From assembly GCA_000496215.1 (NCBI GenBank), contig KI543199.1, positions 17,604-27,192 of the forward strand: a stretch of 9,589 nucleotides of DNA, given 5' to 3'. The notes beneath the pieces are model-generated. The model saw only the letters and a program-made list of their open reading frames with translations. It did not search any database and was not told the origin of the DNA. This DNA is from an uncultured archaeon A07HN63. GTDB taxonomy: Archaea > Halobacteriota > Halobacteria > Halobacteriales > Haloferacaceae. Both the position numbers and the translations under genes were made by a program. Positions within the stretch are counted from its first letter, which is position 1, and every line of letters starts with the position of its first letter. Shown piece after piece: positions 1-6,067 of the stretch.

Positions 1-85
1 CTTCGCAAGAAACCACCCACGGAAGTCCTCCGCAGGCGGCCCGTCGGGAAGAAACGGCTGCGGCGGTCTCACCATTCGTTTCACC

Positions 86-1660
86 ATGACAGACTGTCAG
101 GACTGGCTTGCCGATGTCACACATACGGCCAATCGCATTCTCAACGAGGATCTTGCAGCCCTCAAGCGGATGCCCGAGGAACGGCGACTCGACCGATACG
201 AGCAGCTCACCGCCGACGAGGACGAGTTCCGCTGGGAGTTCACCAAGGAGTGCAACGGGTTTCTCACCGGCACCGAGGAGGACCGCCTCCGCGGCGAACT
301 CCGCCTCGCACAGTTGCTGGTGGCCGCGAGCTTCTACGCCGACGGCGAGGTGCCGGACCCGATAGCCGGCGACTTCATCGAACCCGAGCTACAGGCCGTC
401 GTCGAGTTCGATCAGTTCAAAACGTTCGACACCCTCGACGACGACCAGCTTGACGAGCGCATCCGGCGGCTGGACGGCGAGGTCGCCGAACTCATCGAGG
501 AGTACGCCTCGACACAGATTGCCAACATCGACGACCTGCTCGACAATCCCGAGGTCCAGCAGGATGTGGTCGAACGCCTGCTCGAACGGTACGAGGATCG
601 CCGCGAGCGTATCCGGGCTGGCGTCTCCCGGTACGCCGAAACCCACGGCCTCGATCAGGTCTCGACCAGTATTCAGGCCGACACGGCAGCCGGCGCCGAG
701 ATCGAAGCCGATGGGACAGGATCACCGCCCGGCGACGGCGCGACCGCGACACTGTCCGGCGATCAGCAACCTGCCGGCAACGCGGCCGCCGGTCCGGAGT
801 CACCCCCGGCCGGGGGCGACGAACGCGACGGAACCGACGTCGTGACCGCCGGCACCGCGCGGCTCTTCGAACTCGACTATCTGGGTCGGTTTGCGACGAC
901 GATGTACGAAATCGACCGGATTCAGCTTCCAGACGAGACGTTTCAGGTTCCCCGAGGACTACTGGGACGGCCGCCACGGCCGCCGCGACGAGGCCGACCA
1001 AATGGAGGCGTTGCTGGCCGACCACGGCGGCGTGACCTCGACGCCCACCCACACAACCCGAGTGCGCGCTACGAGATCACTGCGCCGAAATACTTCGGCC
1101 TCGGCAAGCAGACCCGGATGGTTATCGAGGCGACCGTCTACTCGCATCTCGAAACGCACGCGGCCGATGGGTACGACGCGACCCCGGCCGGCGTTGACGA
1201 TCTCGTGAGCGTCGTCGGCGACGCTGTCCGCGAGGCGGCCAGCGAGAACACGCCGTATCTGCTCGGCATCGCGTCACCCACCGGCTGGACCGATGATGTC
1301 GTCAGCCACGTTCGTGACGACGACCTGAGTCGCACCCGGTACAGCCGGCAGGTCAGTGTCTGTCTGATCGATCTGCGCCGCGGAACGCTGATCTACGACG
1401 AGTCTGATCCTGTCGTCGCCGACAACACGGGTCTTTTCGAGCGATCAGTCAACGCCGAGGCCGTCGCGAACTGTGTCTCACTGCTCCGCGAGGAGTACGT
1501 GGACTCACTGGAGCACGGCTCTGTGTTGCTTACGGAACTCGTCGATGCGACCGAGTTCGACCGTCACGTGGTCAAACAGGCCTTCGCGCGGGTCGAGGAC
1601 GACGGCGACGCCGAGCAGTTCTATCTCGACGAGCAGGGCCTTGCGCTTGACTTTAGATGA
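86..1660 (+). CDS. Haloarchaeal protein of unknown function, two domains, with an internal out-of-frame patch
   Basis: I do not recognise this family. The N-terminal ~200 residues are acidic and strongly helical, with many Glu/Asp/Arg and Leu heptad-like stretches (for example the LDDDQLDERIRRLDGEVAEL region), suggesting coiled-coil or helical-bundle structure. A Gly/Pro/Ala/Asp-rich linker follows at about residues 210-255. The C-terminal part from about residue 260 looks globular (APKYFGLGKQTRMVIEATVY; YLLGIASPTGW; VCLIDLRRGTLIYDESDP) and ends in a possible winged-helix segment (LLTELVDATEFDRHVVKQAFARV). Residues about 289-322 read as Pro/Arg-rich sequence unlike the rest. The +1 frame over about 954-1054 instead gives acidic, haloarchaeal-like sequence (PEDYWDG, DEADQMEALLADHGG). 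Two compensating one-base indels are therefore likely, an extra C in the CCCC at 950-953 and a missing base near 1050-1060. ATG 86 is chosen because acidic, ordered sequence begins there. No TATA box is obvious upstream, so it may be co-transcribed with a gene left of the window. Confidence 0.8.
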   Translation: MTDCQDWLADVTHTANRILNEDLAALKRMPEERRLDRYEQLTADEDEFRWEFTKECNGFLTGTEEDRLRGELRLAQLLVAASFYADGEVPDPIAGDFIEPELQAVVEFDQFKTFDTLDDDQLDERIRRLDGEVAELIEEYASTQIANIDDLLDNPEVQQDVVERLLERYEDRRERIRAGVSRYAETHGLDQVSTSIQADTAAGAEIEADGTGSPPGDGATATLSGDQQPAGNAAAGPESPPAGGDERDGTDVVTAGTARLFELDYLGRFATTMYEIDRIQLPDETFQVPRGLLGRPPRPPRRGRPNGGVAGRPRRRDLDAHPHNPSARYEITAPKYFGLGKQTRMVIEATVYSHLETHAADGYDATPAGVDDLVSVVGDAVREAASENTPYLLGIASPTGWTDDVVSHVRDDDLSRTRYSRQVSVCLIDLRRGTLIYDESDPVVADNTGLFERSVNAEAVANCVSLLREEYVDSLEHGSVLLTELVDATEFDRHVVKQAFARVEDDGDAEQFYLDEQGLALDFR

Positions 1661-1697
1661 GTATTCGGAGATTCAATCTAATGATATTAGAAAGGGA

Positions 1698-1875
1698 TGG
1701 GGACGGAGGGATTTGAACCCCCGATCGACTGATATCTCCGGTATGCGCCTCGGAACTCCAGAGGGTCGTCAACACGGCCGATGATCAGTCGGTCGCTCGG
1801 TATATCAGTCTGGAGTGTCGTCCCGGGCGCGTGGCCTCTGGAGTCAGTCGCCATGCCTGGCTTGGCCACGTCCCC
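1698..1875 (-). tRNA. trnW: tRNA-Trp (anticodon CCA) with a 104-nt intron
   Basis: On the minus strand the cloverleaf folds cleanly. The acceptor stem is GGGGACG (from 1875) with CGTCCCC (ending 1699), and the discriminator base is A (1698). The D stem is GCCA/TGGC and the anticodon stem ACTGA/TCAGT. The loop CTCCAGA contains anticodon CCA, and the T arm is GGGGG-TTCAAAT-CCCTC. The 5' exon is 1838-1875 and the 3' exon 1698-1733, giving a 74-nt mature tRNA. The 3' CCA is not encoded, as is common in haloarchaea. The intron (1734-1837) lies between positions 37 and 38. Its ends form a canonical bulge-helix-bulge for the archaeal splicing endonuclease: a central 4-bp helix CTCC/GGAG with 3-nt bulges AG^A and AT^A, each cut after the second base. 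Haloarchaeal tRNA-Trp genes are known to carry an intron of this size. Confidence 0.97.
1734..1837 (-). ncRNA. tRNA-Trp intron acting as a box C/D 2'-O-methylation guide (C34 and U39)
   Basis: The intron contains two guide/box units. Guide 1, ACTGATATA (1801-1809), sits directly before a D'-like CCGA (1797-1800). It pairs with the 3' intron/exon junction so that the fifth base upstream of the box faces U39. Guide 2, TCTGGAGTT (1754-1762), precedes a D-like CCGA (1750-1753). It pairs with the anticodon loop so that the fifth base faces C34. C-like boxes are GGGACGA (1818-1824) and TTGACGA (1766-1772, C'). Box order and spacing (17 nt from C to D', 12 nt from C' to D) fit a C/D sRNA. Haloarchaeal pre-tRNA-Trp introns are known to guide Cm34 and Um39 methylation. 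The pairing and register are seen directly here; the function is carried over from that knowledge. All four boxes depart from the RUGAUGA/CUGA consensus. Confidence 0.85.
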
Positions 1876-1896
1876 GCGCCCAGTTCTTGTCCGAAC

Positions 1897-1914
1897 CACA
1901 GTAAAGGGGTTTCG
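1897..1914 (-). promoter_or_regulatory. Probable tRNA-Trp promoter (BRE/TATA-like)
   Basis: On the minus strand GAAACCCCTTTACTG runs upstream of the tRNA, with CTTTAC at about 26-31 bases before the mature 5' end (1875). That is the usual TATA-box distance for archaea. A purine-rich GAAA just upstream could be the BRE. This rests on spacing and base composition only. Confidence 0.5.
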
Positions 1915-1961
1915 GTCCCACCAGACGGCAGCCGATCAGCCAGTCCGGAGCCTGCGGCCGA

Positions 1962-2189
1962 CTATTCGTCGCTTTCAGTGTCACTCCACGCGCAGTCCTG
2001 ACACTTGTAGCCGGTGAGAAAGTCGGTGACGCTCGGCATGTAGCCCACTTCGAGGACATTCCCGCCGCAGTCCGGACACTCCCGGTCGGCGTCTTCGATC
2101 TCGGTTGCTTCCATCGGGGTCTCGCCCTCGATCAACTCCGCCAGCGATTCGGCCGTTACCATCCGTCCCTCGACAACGCGATTGCTCAT
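1962..2189 (-). CDS. Small zinc-ribbon protein (haloarchaeal, DUF5795-like), 75 aa
   Basis: This is a short acidic cytoplasmic protein. Two CxxC pairs, C38-P-D-C41-G-G and C63-Q-D-C66, can bind one zinc ion in a zinc-ribbon fold. Between them lies VGYMPSVTDFLTGYKC, which I recall as typical of a conserved haloarchaeal small zinc-finger family (DUF5795, from memory, not searched). The N-terminal half (VEGRMVTAESLAELIEGE) is helical. The frame stays open another 35 codons upstream, but that extension is Gln/Phe/Pro/Trp-rich and unlike a haloarchaeal protein. ATG at 2189 is therefore preferred, and a TATA-like CCTTTGTG about 25 bases upstream supports a leaderless mRNA starting there. The role is unknown; small CxxC proteins of this type may bind RNA or protein partners. 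It is transcribed toward the tRNA-Trp gene on the same strand but appears to have its own promoter. Confidence 0.85.
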   Translation of the reverse strand: MSNRVVEGRMVTAESLAELIEGETPMEATEIEDADRECPDCGGNVLEVGYMPSVTDFLTGYKCQDCAWSDTESDE

Positions 2190-2209
2190 ACAGCCCGCTT
2201 GGCCGGGCG

Positions 2210-2225
2210 ACACAAAGGGTTTCCT
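2210..2225 (-). promoter_or_regulatory. Probable promoter of the zinc-ribbon gene
   Basis: GGAAACCCTTTGTGTC on the minus strand puts CTTTGTG about 22-28 bases before ATG 2189. It shares the GAAACCC(C)TTT core with the element upstream of tRNA-Trp. The spacing fits a leaderless archaeal transcript. Confidence 0.45.
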
Positions 2226-2358
2226 CCATCGTTCGAACGAGGCTTCGCTATTTGTCGGATACTGCTGAAACTGATTCGATTGGATCGAGCACACCTCGAA
2301 AGTCCCGAGTCGCTTTCAGTCCCGCCCGAGATAGTTGCTTGCCCCACCTCGCGGCCTC

Positions 2359-3141
2359 CTAGGCGATTCCCAGTCCGCCGAGAACGAGCCGAACCCCGAT
2401 GACGGTGAGCATTCCGAGAACGGCGATCTCGCGGTGGCGACTGCTCACTCGCTGGCGGAGTTTCCGGCCCGTAGCGACGCCGAGCACAGCCGGAACGACT
2501 GCTGCAACCGAGAGACCGAAAATGGCCGCCGACGGGTAGAGCCCGAGCGCGCCGGCCGCACCGACGCGGATCGCGTTGATGCCGAGAAATACCATGGCGA
2601 CGACGCTGACGAACAGCCCATGCGAGAGGTCGAAACTCCGGAGGTAGGCGACCAGCTGGACACCGACGTTCGTCGCGCCGAAGAGCAGCCCAGAGACGCC
2701 GCCGACAGCGACCATGACGCCGGTGCCCTCGCGGTCGATATCGCTGCCGTCACCGATATCAGGCACCGGCACGACCGACTGTCGGTTCAGCACGAACGCC
2801 AGCGTGATCAGCCCGAGGCCGACTCGGACCGGCGCGCCCGGCAGCCGGTCGATGACGATCATCCCGAGTATCGTCCCTGCCAGCGCCGCGAGTATCAGCG
2901 GCCAGAACCGCCGCCTACAGCTCTCGAGTTCAGCAACTGACAGCTCGCTGACCAGTGTCGCGTTCGCCGAGAGGATCGGAATAATCATCAACACGACCGC
3001 GGTCGAGGGCGCGATCACGGTCGCCAGCGCCATCGTTCCGACGAGCGCGAAGCCGAAGCCGGCCAGCCCGTTGACCGTCCCCGCGACGAGTAGCACGACC
3101 GCGAGAATCACGAGAAAAATCGGCGAGAAGCCGGCGATCAT
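2359..3141 (-). CDS. TauE/SafE-family membrane transporter (sulfite/organosulfonate exporter type)
   Basis: This is an integral membrane protein of 260 aa, within the family's usual ~250-270. Hydrophobic segments suggest about eight membrane spans. The first (IFLVILAVVLLVAG) runs into the glycine-rich signature NGLAGFGFALVGT. The second half starts with the matching repeat VGGVSGLLFGATNVGVQL, consistent with the internally duplicated TauE/SafE fold. A charged loop (SDIDREGTG) separates the halves. The family exports small anions such as sulfite, sulfoacetate or related organic acids; the substrate here cannot be told from sequence. A GTG three codons upstream (3150) is an alternative start. 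ATG 3141 is preferred because a purine-rich GGGTGGAG lies just before it. The gene lies ~160 bases downstream of the esterase gene on the same strand; co-transcription is possible but not shown. Confidence 0.85.
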   Translation of the reverse strand: MIAGFSPIFLVILAVVLLVAGTVNGLAGFGFALVGTMALATVIAPSTAVVLMIIPILSANATLVSELSVAELESCRRRFWPLILAALAGTILGMIVIDRLPGAPVRVGLGLITLAFVLNRQSVVPVPDIGDGSDIDREGTGVMVAVGGVSGLLFGATNVGVQLVAYLRSFDLSHGLFVSVVAMVFLGINAIRVGAAGALGLYPSAAIFGLSVAAVVPAVLGVATGRKLRQRVSSRHREIAVLGMLTVIGVRLVLGGLGIA

Positions 3142-3301
3142 CGGCTCCACCCCACGCTCGGTGTAGCCGCCGTGCTACGGTCCGCGTTGAAAACCGCCGA
3201 CACCGTGAACTCCGTCACCACAGCAGGATGTTGCGGCGCGGTGGAATATGTCTCCCCCGGTTGTGTGCCCGAAGCGCGACGCCGATCCGGTGGTGGCTCT
3301 C

Positions 3302-3958
3302 TCACGTCATCTGCCGCTCAACGAACTCGATCACGGCCTCGTGTTCGGCAGGGCCGATCCCGTGACCGCCGTCGTAGGTGCTGAACTCGACGGCCGCTTC
3401 GAGCGCCTCGAAGCGGTCGGCGGCCGCCTCGGTGCGGGACACTGGGATGATCTCGTCGGCTGCGCCTGCGGCGACGAACACTGGCTTGTCCGTGATACCG
3501 TCAGGATCGCGGTCGCTGTGCGACTCGGGCAAATAGCCATGTAGTGCGACGACCCAGCTACAGCGATCTGGCTCGTCGAGGACGAGCGAGAGGCTCGTGA
3601 TCGCGCCCTGACTGAACCCGAACAGGCCAACGCGGTCGGCGTCGATCTCGTAAGCGTCGACGGCGGCGTCGATACTGTCGCTCACGAGCCGACGGCTTCG
3701 CTCGAAGTCGGCGGCGTCGGGCTGACTCTGGTGGAGGCCGCCGCCCGAGAGGTCGAGTTCGTACCACGTGTAGCCGCCCTGCAGGCGGTCGGGTGCCCGC
3801 AGGCTGACGATGTGGAGTTCGTCGGGCAGCGATTGCGCAACCGGGAGCAGATCCTGTTCGTTCGCGCCGCGGCCGTGCAGGACGACGACCGCGGGCGCGG
3901 GCCCGTCGCTCGGCGCGTCGGGTTCGATGTGGACGTGGTCGAGTGGGAGATCGCTCAT
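3302..3958 (-). CDS. Carboxylesterase/phospholipase-like alpha/beta hydrolase, 218 aa
   Basis: This is a cytoplasmic serine hydrolase of the abhydrolase_2 (carboxylesterase/phospholipase) family and has the usual length of about 200-220 aa. The N-terminal VVVLHGRGANEQDL (residues 24-37) supplies the HG oxyanion-hole loop. The nucleophile elbow is GFSQG with Ser116. The acid is probably Asp168 (AAGAADEIIP) and the base His199 (YDGGHGIG), so the catalytic triad is complete. LRAPDRLQGGYTWYELD matches the substrate-side loop typical of this family. It probably hydrolyses small carboxylic esters; the natural substrate is unknown. ATG 3958 is preferred over an in-frame ATG at 4051, because the intervening residues are Cys/Arg/Thr-rich and lack the acidic character of the rest, and the upstream start would run into the dph2 promoter region. 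It is divergent from dph2 with 146 bases between starts. Confidence 0.9.
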   Translation of the reverse strand: MSDLPLDHVHIEPDAPSDGPAPAVVVLHGRGANEQDLLPVAQSLPDELHIVSLRAPDRLQGGYTWYELDLSGGGLHQSQPDAADFERSRRLVSDSIDAAVDAYEIDADRVGLFGFSQGAITSLSLVLDEPDRCSWVVALHGYLPESHSDRDPDGITDKPVFVAAGAADEIIPVSRTEAAADRFEALEAAVEFSTYDGGHGIGPAEHEAVIEFVERQMT

Positions 3959-4075
3959 GGTCGCCGTAGGGGTCCCGGTTACATGAAGCCCGGAGTAACA
4001 CCGACGCCACCGGTTGCCGGTCGCCGGACACGTAACCATCAGGGCACACATCGTGAACCCAACGAAACGCCGTGG

Positions 4076-4081
4076 TTATAC
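4076..4081 (+). promoter_or_regulatory. TATA-like box for dph2
   Basis: TTATAC lies 24-29 bases before the dph2 ATG at 4105, the distance expected for a leaderless haloarchaeal transcript. No Shine-Dalgarno-like sequence is needed or obvious. Confidence 0.55.
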
Positions 4082-4104
4082 GTCTTGCCGCGGAAAGGTC
4101 GTCA

Positions 4105-5164
4105 ATGAGCCACGACGCAAGCGACGACGGCTACTCCGAGGGCGACCTCCGAAACACGGGGATGGATCTCCGCCACGACCGCGAGTGGGATTACGAACTA
4201 GAGCGGATCGTCGACGAGATCGAGGAACGCGACGCCGAGAAGGTCGGCCTCCAGTTTCCCGAAGGCCTCAAGCGCCGCGGTCCCGCCGTGGCCGACGACC
4301 TCCGCGAGATCGTCGACGACGACGTGACCTTCATGCTCTCCGGCCAGCCCTGCTACGGCGCCTGCGATCTCGACACCTATCTCATGCGTCGGACGGATGC
4401 GTTCATCCACTTCGGCCACTCGCCGATGAAGGAATCCGATCAGATCGTCTACGTTCCGCTGTTCTCTAACGTCGACCCCTTCCCGATTCTCGAAGATTCT
4501 CTCGACGAACTCCCTGATCCCGACGACGACCCCGCGGTCGGGCTGGTGACGACCGCTCAGCACATGAACCGTTTCGACGAGATGGTCGAGTGGCTGGAAA
4601 CCCGCGGCTACGAGGTCCACACTCGCAAGGGCGACGACCGACTGACACACGAGGGGCAGGTGCTGGGCTGCAACTACGCCTCCGCCGATATCGACGCCGA
4701 GCAGGTGCTCTACGTCGGCGGCGGGAAGTTCCACCCGATGGGGCTGGCGATGGAGCATCAGGACAAACACGTCGTTATCGCCGATCCCGGTCAACAACGT
4801 GGTGACAATCGCCGACCCCGACCAGTTCCTCAAGGAGCGGTACGCGACCGTCCACAAGGCGATGGACGCCGAGAAGTGGGGCGTCATCTTCTGTACCAAG
4901 ATTGGACAGGGTCGCTGGGAGACAGCGGAGGAGATCCTCGACAACAATGACAACGCCTACCTGATCACGATGGACGAGGTCACGCCGGACCGGCTGCTCA
5001 ACTTCGATATGGACGCCTTCGTCAACACGGGCTGTCCGCGGATCACAACCGACGACGGTCCGCAGTTCCACAAACCGATGGTGACGCCCGGCGAGTACGA
5101 GATTGCGATGGGCAACAAACCGCTTGAGGATCTGGAGTTCGACACCTTCCACGGTACGTGGTAG
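4105..5164 (+). pseudogene. dph2: dph2, diphthamide biosynthesis enzyme, interrupted by a one-base frameshift
   Basis: Dph2 transfers the 3-amino-3-carboxypropyl group of S-adenosylmethionine to a histidine of elongation factor aEF2, the first step of diphthamide synthesis. It uses a [4Fe-4S] cluster held by three distant cysteines. Seen here: GLQFPEGLKRRGP near the start, GQPCYGACDLDTY (C83/C87), QVLGCNYAS (C189) and, in another frame, VNTGCPRITTDDGP (C310 after correction). The first frame runs normally to Pro228 (4786-4788), then reads out of frame for 53 residues and stops at 4950. Removing one G of the GG at 4789-4790 joins IADP directly to VNNVVTIADPDQFLKERY and restores a 352-residue protein ending FDTFHGTW, a normal length for archaeal Dph2. 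As written, the first product lacks the third cluster cysteine and should be inactive. I cannot tell a sequencing error from a true mutation. ATG 4105 is chosen from the TATA box upstream. It is convergent with sir2. Confidence 0.9.
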
Positions 5165-5214
5165 TGCGAGACACCAGATAGTTCGCTTTTCGCCCGGTCT
5201 ATTTTACCAGCTCA

Positions 5215-5962
5215 CTATCCACAGACGGCGTTGGCGAGTTTCGGCAGCACGTCGGTTACGTCCTCCCGGATATCGTAGTCGGCGTTGGCTGTGAACGGTG
5301 TCGTCTCCAAATTGATGACCGCCAGCGTTGCGCCCTGCCGCTGGGCCGGCAACGACGCCGCCGGATCGACCTGTAGCGACGTGCCCGCGACGAGCAACAC
5401 GTCGCTGCCAGCGACGAGCCGGCGGGCCTCGCTCATGCTGTCGGGATCGAGCGATTCACCAAACAGCACGACCGCCGGCTTGTAGATTCCGCCGCACGAG
5501 CAGGTCGGTGGATCGCCGCTGCCCGTGGCGACTTCGTGGGCCCACTCGGCGTCGCGGCGTTCGCCACATCGGTGGCAGATCACGCGCTGGGCGTTGCCGT
5601 GGAGTTCGAGCACCCCGCTGGAGCCGGCGGCGCTGTGCAGGCCGTCGGTGTTCTGCGTGATGACTGCCGACAGCCCGCCGCAGGCCTCCAGCCGGGCGAG
5701 CGCCTTGTGGGCGGCGTTCGGCTCGACCGCGCCGGGACGCATGTGCTCCCGCAGGCGAATCCGGTCCTCCCAGAACCCGACAGGGTCGGTTTCGAATCGC
5801 CTGATATGGAAGGCTTCGGGATCGAACTCGTCGCCCCAGATACCGTTCATCGCCGCGGAAGGAGGGAATCCCAGAAGCGGTGCTCAATCCTGCGCCGGTG
5901 AGTGCGACCGCCACGTCGGCGGTTCGAAGGTCACCGGCCAGCGACCGGATCGTCTCGTCCAT
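5215..5962 (-). pseudogene. sir2: Sir2-family NAD-dependent protein deacetylase, interrupted by a one-base frameshift
   Basis: Sirtuins remove acyl groups from protein lysines using NAD+. The N-terminal piece from ATG 5962 carries the NAD-binding signature ALTGAGLSTASGIPSFRGDE. The frame then breaks, and the rest lies in the next frame from GIWGDEFDP to the stop at 5215. That second piece has TQNTDGLHSAAGS (NAD/ribose contacts), VLELHG with catalytic His121, a zinc site C129-x2-C132 ... C154-x-C156, KPAVVLFGE, and AGTSLQVDPAA. Removing one base at about 5845 gives FRGDEGIWG, which matches the FRG-x-x-G-[IL]-W spacing of sirtuins. It restores a 248-residue protein of normal length (residue numbers here assume that correction). 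As written, the first frame yields 39 native residues plus ~129 unrelated ones. The downstream piece also happens to start with ATG at 5850, so it could be called as a separate 211-aa gene, but it would lack the GAG motif. Error versus decay cannot be decided here. It is convergent with dph2 and divergent from the dehydrogenase gene. Confidence 0.9.
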
Positions 5963-5980
5963 ACGCCCTCTTATGCAGCA

Positions 5981-5990
5981 GTCACAAAAG
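5981..5990 (-). promoter_or_regulatory. Possible TATA-like element for sir2
   Basis: CTTTTGTGAC on the minus strand lies about 19-28 bases before ATG 5962 and resembles the CCTTTGTG upstream of the zinc-ribbon gene. The spacing fits a leaderless or nearly leaderless transcript. Evidence is weak. Confidence 0.35.
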
Positions 5991-6067
5991 CATCGGTGCC
6001 GGTGACCGAACCTCACTCACTGAGAACGCACCGGTGATTCATCACCCTTCGACCGTAACCGCTGTAC

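Noticed and set aside
1..75. Open minus-strand frame from an ATG at 75 running off the left edge (25 codons)
   Set aside because: Too short to judge, third-position GC is only moderate, and its start would lie 10 bases from the ATG at 86 with no room for promoters. It could be a divergent gene, but the window does not show enough.
492..1052. Arg-rich 186-codon minus-strand frame
   Set aside because: Arg-rich low-complexity composition typical of an antisense frame in GC-rich DNA; overlaps the coding frame at 86-1660.
1781..2017. Plus-strand frame across the tRNA-Trp region
   Set aside because: Overlaps the tRNA and its promoter; composition is Arg/Ser/Pro-rich and not gene-like.
4198..4953. 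251-codon minus-strand frame opposite dph2
   Set aside because: Shadow of dph2, whose conserved motifs are clear on the plus strand.
4799..5164. Separate GTG-started gene of 121 aa
   Set aside because: It is the C-terminal third of Dph2 displaced by the frameshift, not an independent gene.
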